Positions 46,266 to 52,688 of a stretch of 64,000 nt of DNA are shown here, one piece after another. Origin of the DNA: Wenzhouxiangella marina (lineage in GTDB: Bacteria > Pseudomonadota > Gammaproteobacteria > Xanthomonadales > Wenzhouxiangellaceae); contig NZ_CP012154.1 of assembly GCF_001187785.1 (NCBI RefSeq), forward strand, positions 614,501 to 678,500, in the 5' to 3' direction. The stretch's first letter is position 1. Every line of letters starts with the position of its first letter. A program made the position numbers and the translations under genes. Below the pieces are notes generated by a model that made no database searches, had not been told where the DNA came from, and was given only the letters and a program-made list of their open reading frames with translations.

Positions 46266-46815
46266 CAACGAGCGCAAGCTCCCGATCATCCACGCGCGTC
46301 GCGAGCGGCGACCGGCCGATCTGTTCAAGGTCGAACAGCTGGATCTGGAATTCTCCAACGGCGAACGTCGCACCTACGAGCGCCTGCTGAGCCGGGGCCT
46401 GGGCGCGGTCATCATCGTGGCCATGCCGGACGAGGATCATGTGCTGCTGGTGCGCGAGTATGCCTGCGGCGTGCATCGCTACGAGCTTGGCCTGCCCAAG
46501 GGCCGCCTCGAGCCGGGCGAAAGCCTGCTCGAAGGTGCGAATCGCGAGCTGCAGGAAGAATGCGGCTTCGCCGCACGCGAGCTCCGTGAGCTGGGCCAGC
46601 TGACCCTGGCGCCAGGCTATATGACCCACGCGACCCACGTCGTGCTGGCCCGTGATCTCTACCCCTCGCGCCTGCCCGGCGACGAGCCGGAGGAGCTGGA
46701 GGTGCTGCGCTGGCCGCTGGATCGCCTCGTCGATCTGGTCGAGCGCGAAGACTGCAGCGAGGGTCGAACCATCGCCGCACTCTACATGGCCCGGGACCTG
46801 GCCCGCCGATCCTGA
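46255..46815 (+). CDS. nudE: ADP-compounds Nudix hydrolase NudE
   Basis: A 186-residue Nudix hydrolase of ADP-ribose, NADH or Ap3A type. The Nudix box reads GRLEPGESLLEGANRELQ followed by EECGF, with all catalytic Glu residues. LLVREYACGVHRYELGLPKG and APGYMTHATHVVLAR are typical of NudE. The ATG at 46255 lies inside the end of the upstream phosphatase gene, as is common for cysQ/nudE-type pairs. It converges with the cytochrome gene. Confidence 0.9.
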   Translation: MDSDNERKLPIIHARRERRPADLFKVEQLDLEFSNGERRTYERLLSRGLGAVIIVAMPDEDHVLLVREYACGVHRYELGLPKGRLEPGESLLEGANRELQEECGFAARELRELGQLTLAPGYMTHATHVVLARDLYPSRLPGDEPEELEVLRWPLDRLVDLVEREDCSEGRTIAALYMARDLARRS

Positions 46816-46816
46816 A

Positions 46817-48532
46817 TCAGCGCGTCGCTCGGCGCCCGAGTCCGAAGCCCATCAGCAGCAATCCAAGTGCCAGCGCGAGCAGAGCCCCCAGACCCGGACC
46901 GGGCACGGGGAAGGTCGGTAGCGGCGGAATGCCGGCGATCGGCAGGCTCAGCGCCTGATTGTCCACCTCGATCTCGATCGGCCCGCCCGTCGGCGTGGTC
47001 GTCCAGCCTTTCGTCACCACCGTGTCACGCCAGGCGCGACGGTAGATCAGCCGGGCCGAAACCTCGGCGTTGGTGTTTTCCGTGATGCCGGACAGGTCGA
47101 AACGGTAGACCGAGCTGTCGGTCTGTCCCGAGGGGATGCGGGTGTCGCTGCTGACGCCCTCGGCGTCGATGAACAGCACCGGACGCACGGTCGGGCCCTC
47201 GCCGTTGATGCGACCTTCGAGCACCCGCGCGAAGCCCTTGCCCGGCAGGCCGGCGAGATCGTCGGGCCCGTCGGTCGAAGTGGCGCTGCCGTAGAAGGGA
47301 ACCACGTCACCGCCGCTCTGGGTCAGCGGATTGCCGTCGATGCGGGCTTCGATCACCAGCAGGGCGTTGCGGATCGAGATGCCGGTGGGGAAGTGGTGAC
47401 CGGCGCCGGCGTTGGTGACGTTGGCCGTGACGACCAGCTCCTCGCCCTGCTGGATGGCCTGCAGGTCCAGTTCGATCGCATCGCTCAGGGTGGTCGGCGT
47501 GGCGCCGGTGAATCGGTGGCTGCGGCGCTGCTCGGGCGGCCGCACGGGCTGGCCGCCCAGCGAGGAGATCGGTCCCGGCTCGCTGGCCGCCGGCATGTGG
47601 CAATCCTGACAGGCCTGGAAGTCCGGACCCTCCACGGCAAAGGGCGAGGCCAGCCATTCGGTGTAGGTGTTCTGGCCCGGCGCGCCCGTGTCGGGGTTGT
47701 TGTACTCGTGGCAGGAGGCGCAGAAGCGCGATTCCTTGAACTGGGGCTGATAGGACGCACGCATGGTGCTGAAGCTGACATCATCCAGCGGCCCCCAGAC
47801 CCAGAACGGCGTGAAGCTGCCATCGTCGGGGAAGCGGTACAGGGTGTTGCCGAGGTGGTGCAGGGCGGAGACGTTCTCGTTGACCTCGGCCATCTGATGG
47901 CAGGCGAGGCAGGTCACGCCGTCGAAGGCGCCGATCAGGCCGATCTCGTCGAGGAAGACATTGCCCGGGTTCTGGGCGTCCTCCAGCGGTGCGTGGCAGG
48001 TGGCGCAGAAACCCGTGTCGCCCGGGTCGTGGGTGTCACGGAAGACATAGCCGGCACTGCCGCCCGGCGTGCCGGTGCCTGAATAGAGGTCGAGCACCCA
48101 TTCGTTGACGCCGGCGTTCGAATGGTTCGAATCCTGCCATTCGCTGTGCTGGTCGGCGTGGCAGGCCGAGCAGGTGAAGGATGAGCCCGGCTCGTAGGGT
48201 GGTGGCAGATCGTTGGCGGGCATGCGCTGCAGGGTGATGAAGACATCGTCGCCGTCAGCGGCGCTGGCCGCACCGGTGATGTAGTTGATCGCCCGGGACG
48301 AGTCATAGGTCGGAACGGCGGTAACGACCACCGAGCCCGCGGGTACGTCGGTGATCACGAACTGACCCGAGGCGTCGGTAAGGACCGGATCACCCGTCGT
48401 GGTCTGGATCCGGACCCGGGCGTCGGCGACCGGCTGGAGGTCCGTGGCATCGACCACCTGGCCGGTGATCACGGCTTCGGCCTGGGCAGCGAGGAGCACC
48501 GCGCCCAGGGCGGCAATCTGGAATCGATTCAA
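46817..48532 (-). CDS. Pentahaem cytochrome c with carboxypeptidase-regulatory-like N-domain and C-terminal sorting tail
   Basis: A 571-residue exported protein. After a signal peptide (IAALGAVLLAAQAEA) comes a beta-sandwich like CarboxypepD_reg (GQVVDATDLQPVADARVRIQ). Five haem-binding CxxCH motifs follow: CSACH (121-125), CATCH (176-180), CLACH (208-212), CASCH (271-275) and CQDCH (308-312), then a beta-rich domain. The last 30 residues are a Pro/Gly motif, one hydrophobic helix (LGALLALALGLLLMGFGLG) and Arg residues, as in PEP-CTERM/IPTL-CTERM-type surface-sorting tails. It may take part in periplasmic or surface electron transfer. Its ATG overlaps the hemJ stop by 4 bases. Confidence 0.88.
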   Translation of the reverse strand: MNRFQIAALGAVLLAAQAEAVITGQVVDATDLQPVADARVRIQTTTGDPVLTDASGQFVITDVPAGSVVVTAVPTYDSSRAINYITGAASAADGDDVFITLQRMPANDLPPPYEPGSSFTCSACHADQHSEWQDSNHSNAGVNEWVLDLYSGTGTPGGSAGYVFRDTHDPGDTGFCATCHAPLEDAQNPGNVFLDEIGLIGAFDGVTCLACHQMAEVNENVSALHHLGNTLYRFPDDGSFTPFWVWGPLDDVSFSTMRASYQPQFKESRFCASCHEYNNPDTGAPGQNTYTEWLASPFAVEGPDFQACQDCHMPAASEPGPISSLGGQPVRPPEQRRSHRFTGATPTTLSDAIELDLQAIQQGEELVVTANVTNAGAGHHFPTGISIRNALLVIEARIDGNPLTQSGGDVVPFYGSATSTDGPDDLAGLPGKGFARVLEGRINGEGPTVRPVLFIDAEGVSSDTRIPSGQTDSSVYRFDLSGITENTNAEVSARLIYRRAWRDTVVTKGWTTTPTGGPIEIEVDNQALSLPIAGIPPLPTFPVPGPGLGALLALALGLLLMGFGLGRRATR

Positions 48533-48945
48533 AACGGTTTCACCACGGCAAGAAGAACGATGAGGATCAGGAATACGGCCGGCACTTCATTGAACCAGCG
48601 GTACCAGCGCGAGGAATGGGTGTTGCGATCGGCGGCGAAAACGGCGACCAGGCGCGCGCACCAGGCGTGATAGGCGATCAGTCCCGCCACCAGCACGAGC
48701 TTGGCGTGCAGCCAGCCACCCGACAACCAGCCGGGGTTGGCCGCCAGGCTCGTCAGGCCGAAGCCGACGGCCAGTGCGCCGCCGATGTGCGTGATCATCA
48801 GCAGGCGGCGCTGCATGATCTTGAACAGGGCCATGGTCTCCCCGCCGGGGTTCTCCGCTGCGTAGACGAACAGCCTGGGCAGGTAGAACAGACCGGCGAA
48901 CCAGGTCACCACGAAGATCAGATGAAAGGCCTTGAGCCAGAGCAT
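48529..48945 (-). CDS. hemJ: Protoporphyrinogen IX oxidase HemJ (CopD/UPF0093 type)
   Basis: A 138-residue inner-membrane enzyme of haem synthesis with four helices. Conserved features are the first helix LKAFHLIFVVTWFAGLFYLPRLFVY with its His, LLMITHIGG, LHAKLVLV and the C-terminal WFNEVPAVFLILIVLLAVVKP. The ATG at 48945 gives the normal length. It is translationally coupled (ATGA) to the downstream multihaem cytochrome gene. Confidence 0.9.
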   Translation of the reverse strand: MLWLKAFHLIFVVTWFAGLFYLPRLFVYAAENPGGETMALFKIMQRRLLMITHIGGALAVGFGLTSLAANPGWLSGGWLHAKLVLVAGLIAYHAWCARLVAVFAADRNTHSSRWYRWFNEVPAVFLILIVLLAVVKPF

Positions 48946-49008
48946 GGATTCGAGTTCGCGTTGCGGCAGACGCCGGCTATTCTGGACCAGTCCCGGCAGG
49001 GACTCAAC

Positions 49009-49037
49009 TTGACGGGGGCTCGGGCGGGCGGTATAAC
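49009..49037 (+). promoter_or_regulatory. Sigma70-type promoter
   Basis: TTGACG (49009-49014), a 17-base spacer and TATAAC (49032-49037), close to consensus. No protein-coding gene follows directly; a terminator occurs 100 bases downstream, so it should drive a short RNA. Confidence 0.6.
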
Positions 49038-49043
49038 AACGGC

Positions 49044-49160
49044 GCACATGACGTTTTCTTTACGAAAAAAGAACGGCGCTACACGCACTTAACAATCATT
49101 GCGCTGGGAACATCCGGTTTGGGGCATTCGATTCTAGCGGCCATCTGGCCGCTTTTTTTT
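49044..49160 (+). ncRNA. Candidate small RNA of about 115 nt
   Basis: Bounded by the promoter at 49009-49037 and a strong intrinsic terminator at 49136-49160, with no reading frame between. The 5' part can fold into a hairpin (CGTTTTCTTT, loop ACGA, AAAAAGAACG, one mismatch and one wobble). I do not recognise the family. It lies between divergent hemJ and erpA, in a 312-bp gap with no other gene. It could be an independent small RNA or a prematurely terminated erpA leader. Confidence 0.45.
49136..49160 (+). terminator. Intrinsic terminator
   Basis: A 7-bp perfect stem AGCGGCC/GGCCGCT with an ATCT loop followed by eight T. It faces the plus strand and is the only T-run hairpin in this gap. 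Confidence 0.9.
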
Positions 49161-49257
49161 GACCCGAATCGGCCGGTCCGCTGAGGGGAATTGAACTCCC
49201 CGTGCCTGACCATCATCTATACTGGCATCACGCTGAAACGAACCGGGAGTTCGCTCG

Positions 49258-49599
49258 ATGTCGACCACAGCCCCCCTGATCTTCACCGACGCGGCGGCCG
49301 CCAAGGTGCATGAACTGATCCTCGAGGAAGCCAACCCCGAGCTCAAACTGCGGGTCTATATCACCGGCGGTGGCTGTTCCGGCTTCCAGTACGGCTTCAC
49401 CTTCGACGACAAGATCGAGGAGGGTGACGTGACGGTCGAAAAGAACGCCGTCACCCTGGTCGTGGATCCGCTCAGCTTCCAGTACCTCGAGGGCGCGGAG
49501 GTGGACTACAGCGAGAGTCTCCAGGGCGCGCGTTTCATCATCCGCAACCCCAATGCCAGCACGACCTGCGGTTGCGGTTCCTCCTTCGGGGTGGCCTGA
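49258..49599 (+). CDS. erpA: Iron-sulfur cluster insertion protein ErpA
   Basis: A 113-residue A-type carrier that delivers Fe-S clusters to apoproteins. The three ligand Cys are in ITGGGCSGF and the C-terminal TTCGCGSSF. Length and the start [17 protein letters not shown] fit ErpA rather than IscA. GGGAG lies 9 bases before the ATG; a possible -10 box TATACT is at 49218-49223. Confidence 0.95.
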   Translation: MSTTAPLIFTDAAAAKVHELILEEANPELKLRVYITGGGCSGFQYGFTFDDKIEEGDVTVEKNAVTLVVDPLSFQYLEGAEVDYSESLQGARFIIRNPNASTTCGCGSSFGVA

Positions 49600-49662
49600 C
49601 ATCGCTGCCCTTTCGATCCGCTGGGTGCCTGAACACGGGCGGCCTCGCCCGGAGTGCCTGCC

Positions 49663-50475
49663 ATGACGGTGCTGGTCGTTCTGATCGGTCTGCTGATCAG
49701 CCACCATGCCACCGGCGTTCGGCATCTGCGGCGCTTCGAGGCCTGGATGGGCCCGCTGCACTGGGTGCGCAAGCGCTGGTCCGAGCAGCCCTGGCTGGTG
49801 CTGGTCACCCTGATCGTGAGCATCTGGCTGGTCGTCGCCCTCGCCGAGTGGCTGACGATGGGCGCGCTCGGCATGGTGGGCTGGTTCCTGCTGGCCCTGC
49901 TGGCCTTCATCTACTGCCTCGGCCCGCGCGATCTCGACCAGGACATTGCCTGTCTGCTCGACCCGGCATCGGATCCAGCGCAGCGCGCCACGGTGCTGCG
50001 CGCCATGCAGCTCGCGGAGGGCGACTCGCCTGCCGCGGCTTCGGCTGCGGTCTATCACGCGGCCCTGTCGCGCTGGTTCGGCCTGCTGTTCTGGTTCGTC
50101 GTGCTCGGCATCCCCGGCGCCTTGCTCTACCGGCTGGTCCGTGCCGCCCTGCAGGAGCCGCTGGGCGACGAAGCCAGTGCCTGGCTGGCCCGCTTGCGTC
50201 TGGTGCTGGACTTTCCGGTGCTGTTCCTGGTTGTCCTGTCGGCCGGGTTGTGCAGCGATCTCGATCGTGTCCACCGTCTCTGGCGCGACGTCCCGGACGA
50301 TGAGCCGCTCTGGGGCCTGACGCCTCGCATTCTCGATCGGATCGGCGAGGAAATGATCGAGTCGGACGCGGATGTCGATCAGGCGCTGGAATCGGCGCAC
50401 CGGCTGGTCTGGCGAATGCTGGTGCTCTGGCTGGTGGTCATGTCCCTGTTCCTGCTTGCGGGCTGGCTGGTCTGA
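49663..50475 (+). CDS. ampE: AmpE-like inner-membrane protein
   Basis: A 270-residue membrane protein with about four helices and the diagnostic YCLGPRDLDQDI motif. AmpE proteins are linked to beta-lactamase regulation with AmpD and to CobD/CbiB-like folds. The ATG at 49663 has GGAG 8 bases upstream; an in-frame GTG at 49654 overlaps that site. No ampD is adjacent. The gene is 70 bases upstream of the integrase-like gene. Confidence 0.8.
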   Translation: MTVLVVLIGLLISHHATGVRHLRRFEAWMGPLHWVRKRWSEQPWLVLVTLIVSIWLVVALAEWLTMGALGMVGWFLLALLAFIYCLGPRDLDQDIACLLDPASDPAQRATVLRAMQLAEGDSPAAASAAVYHAALSRWFGLLFWFVVLGIPGALLYRLVRAALQEPLGDEASAWLARLRLVLDFPVLFLVVLSAGLCSDLDRVHRLWRDVPDDEPLWGLTPRILDRIGEEMIESDADVDQALESAHRLVWRMLVLWLVVMSLFLLAGWLV

Positions 50476-50490
50476 TCCATTCAGCCTCGT

Positions 50491-50534
50491 TTGACACCCC
50501 CGCCCCGCGGGAGTAATGTGAACCACATCACATT
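50491..50534 (+). promoter_or_regulatory. Sigma70 promoter overlapped by a perfect CRP/Clp-type operator
   Basis: TTGACA (50491-50496), 17-base spacer, TAATGT (50514-50519). A perfect palindrome AATGTGA-N6-TCACATT spans 50515-50534 and matches the CRP consensus TGTGA-N6-TCACA. The site covers the -10 box and the predicted start of transcription, so binding of a CRP-family protein would be expected to repress. The integrase-like gene starts 11 bases downstream. Confidence 0.7.
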
Positions 50535-50544
50535 GGGGGTGATC

Positions 50545-51498
50545 ATGGGGCACTCAGAACTGACCACCATCAACGCCTTGATCGTCAGGATGCGATCGAA
50601 GCTCGGTGAGCGCGAGCTCAGTCCGCGCGTCCTCAAGGCCTGGCTGTACTGGGCGCGCTGCCTGCTCATGGCGAATACCGACCGGGCGCCCGAGGATCTC
50701 GATTCGGAAGACATCCGGCGCTTCGTCGACCAGTTGCATCGTCGACGGCCCCTCAATCCCCCGACGCGCCGCCAGCTGCTCGAGGCCTGCGTTTTCCTGC
50801 TGCGCGAGGTGCTGGGCTCCAGCGACGAGGGCCTGCCCTCCCTGCTGGAGTTCGGTGAGCAGGACCGGCAGCCGGTCATTCTCTCGCCAGCAGAAGTCCA
50901 GGCCTTGCTCGAGCAGCTCGACGGGACTGATTGGCTGGTTGCCTCGCTGGTCTATGGTGCCGGCTTGCGTCTATTGGAATGTCTCCGCTTGCGAGTGCAG
51001 GACCTCAAACCGGATCGCATCCGGGTCTGTGACGCCAGCGGTCGTCCGAGTCGAGAGACCGTGCTCCCTGATCGCGTGCGCGGCCCCATCCGCGCTCACA
51101 TCGAAGCACTGAAATTGCAGCATATCCGCGAGCTGGCCGATGGCTTCGGCGGCGTGCAACTGCCGCTGGGCATGCGCGCGCCGACGTCGATGAACAAGTC
51201 CTGGTCCTGGCAGTTCCTCTTCCCCGGTCCCTACAGCCAGGATCCGAGCCGCCGCGAGCGAATGGCCCTGCGTGGCCACTGTCTCGAGGCCGAGGTGATC
51301 GAAGCCATCGAGCGCGCTGCGCGTCAGGCGGGCATCGAACGACCCGTGTCGGCCAATACCCTGCGCAACAGCTTTGCCGCTCACCTGCTCCAGCGGGGCG
51401 TGGCGGTGACCGATGTGGAAAAGCTGCTCGGTCTGGAGCCGCGCCGGGCAGCTTCAGCGACGCGGATGGTGGACCAAGCGTCTTCCGCGGTGGCCTGA
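50545..51498 (+). CDS. Integron-integrase (IntI)-like tyrosine recombinase lacking catalytic residues
   Basis: A 317-residue homologue of IntI. The core-binding domain is at about residues 5-105. The catalytic-fold domain starts with LVYGAGLRLLECLRLRVQDL and contains the IntI-specific insertion (GGVQLPLGMR ... WSWQFLFPGPYSQDP, residues 202-234). Arg142 and Arg274 are kept. The Lys loop reads DASGRPSR without the usual GKGxK, the HxxR His is Asn271, the GH His is Leu297, and the nucleophilic Tyr is replaced (Arg307 region, SATRMVD). Recombination is therefore unlikely. The frame is intact and codon use looks like its neighbours, so it may act as a DNA-binding protein. No attC array follows. 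Confidence 0.85.
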   Translation: MGHSELTTINALIVRMRSKLGERELSPRVLKAWLYWARCLLMANTDRAPEDLDSEDIRRFVDQLHRRRPLNPPTRRQLLEACVFLLREVLGSSDEGLPSLLEFGEQDRQPVILSPAEVQALLEQLDGTDWLVASLVYGAGLRLLECLRLRVQDLKPDRIRVCDASGRPSRETVLPDRVRGPIRAHIEALKLQHIRELADGFGGVQLPLGMRAPTSMNKSWSWQFLFPGPYSQDPSRRERMALRGHCLEAEVIEAIERAARQAGIERPVSANTLRNSFAAHLLQRGVAVTDVEKLLGLEPRRAASATRMVDQASSAVA

Positions 51499-51527
51499 GC
51501 CTCGGCACGCTCAGCTTGGAAGCATGA

Positions 51528-52688
51528 TTATTCAGTGCTCCCTTGACGCTGCCCCCGAAGCGCGGCGTTGCCATATCCGCTCAATTCCATGTAGCCTCGC
51601 CCGATCAGCAGTCTGCTGCGCCGATCCTGTGCATCGACCGCGCCCTCCCAGTAGCGGATGGACTCGCGCCATAACTGATCGGGAAAGACCGCCCTGACGC
51701 TCAGGTCGAGATCGGCGCCAGGTACCTGAAGTCGCCAGGCGATGGGCCAGTCGATGCCTCGTTCATCGCGCCAGTATTCGACAGCCTCGGCACTGAAGTC
51801 CTCGGAACTCAAGCCGATTCGTCCGCCGCTCGGGTCGACCAGGGCGCCGGCCGAGAACGGCGACATCGTTCCATCGTGATGGCGCAGGCGATAGAGCATC
51901 AGATCGCGGCCATCGTCCAGATGCAGGGCGAACCAGTCCCAGCCCTGCAGTCCCTCATCGAGCTGGCCCGAGCCCCATTCCCGGTCCAGCCAGGCCAGCC
52001 CCGTCACCGGGCCGCTCCAGTCCCGGGTGCGCACCCGCCCCTCGGCCCGCAGGCGCGTATGGGCGTAGTAGCGTGAGGCTTGTCCCGGTGCCGGTCCCTT
52101 CTGGCTGTAGCCGTCCAGCCCCTGGAGGACGAGTGGACGGTCCGGCCGGAGTTCGAGGTCGATATCGAAGGTGGATGTCGATGCCCTGAGCAGCCACCCC
52201 TCATCCTGGGTCGTGACCTGCCAGTCGTCGAGCCACCAGCGCTCGGCGGTGGCGCCGGCCAGGCCGAGAGCGCCGCGCGCGAATCGTTCCGCCGTGGAGA
52301 AGCGTTGCTCGTCCAGATCGCTCAGAGCCAGATGCGCCATCCAGAGCTGGGACGATGACCAGGCCGAGGCCACGGGCGGCAGGGGGCCGAGATTGAAACG
52401 GAACAGGGTGAACTGGAAACCGAAGCTTCGGCCCTCCGGACCGTCGATGCGACCGGTGAAATACCACCACTCGTTGCGGTAGCCGTCATGGCTGGCGTGG
52501 TCGGCGGGAAAGCTCAGCGGCTGCGGCCCGGTGATGCGCTCGAAGCGCTCGCCCGAGTCCGGCGCGCCGAGGACCTGGGGTAGTTCGATCGCCTCGAGGG
52601 TTTCGTCGGGGACCCGCGTCTGCTGCGCCAGCCAGACCAGCAGGGCCAGGACGATCAGGGCGGCCAGCCAACGATCCGCGCCCATCAT
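51528..52688 (-). CDS. AttH/CrtC lipocalin-like protein
   Basis: A 386-residue protein with an N-terminal membrane anchor (WLAALIVLALLVWLAQQ) and two lipocalin-like beta domains. HDGYRNEWWYFTGRI and LDREWGSGQL are hallmarks of the AttH/carotenoid 1,2-hydratase family. In AttEFGH-type systems this protein accompanies an ABC transporter. Its ATG overlaps the permease stop by 4 bases, so ATPase, permease and AttH are translated as a unit. The transported lipid-like substrate is unknown. Confidence 0.88.
   Translation of the reverse strand: MMGADRWLAALIVLALLVWLAQQTRVPDETLEAIELPQVLGAPDSGERFERITGPQPLSFPADHASHDGYRNEWWYFTGRIDGPEGRSFGFQFTLFRFNLGPLPPVASAWSSSQLWMAHLALSDLDEQRFSTAERFARGALGLAGATAERWWLDDWQVTTQDEGWLLRASTSTFDIDLELRPDRPLVLQGLDGYSQKGPAPGQASRYYAHTRLRAEGRVRTRDWSGPVTGLAWLDREWGSGQLDEGLQGWDWFALHLDDGRDLMLYRLRHHDGTMSPFSAGALVDPSGGRIGLSSEDFSAEAVEYWRDERGIDWPIAWRLQVPGADLDLSVRAVFPDQLWRESIRYWEGAVDAQDRRSRLLIGRGYMELSGYGNAALRGQRQGSTE

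Noticed and set aside
48126-48141. GGTTCGAATCC, a tRNA T-loop-like sequence
   Set aside because: Lies in frame within the cytochrome coding region with no cloverleaf around it.
49180-49199. tRNA T-arm-like sequence GGGGA-ATTGAAC-TCCCC
   Set aside because: The stem-loop resembles a T-arm on the minus strand, but no matching acceptor, D-arm or anticodon arm exists at the right distance; it may be chance or a tiny remnant.
51499-51527. attC or attI site next to the integrase-like gene
   Set aside because: The gap is only 29 bases and shows no attC-type imperfect palindrome; neighbouring genes are ordinary chromosomal genes.
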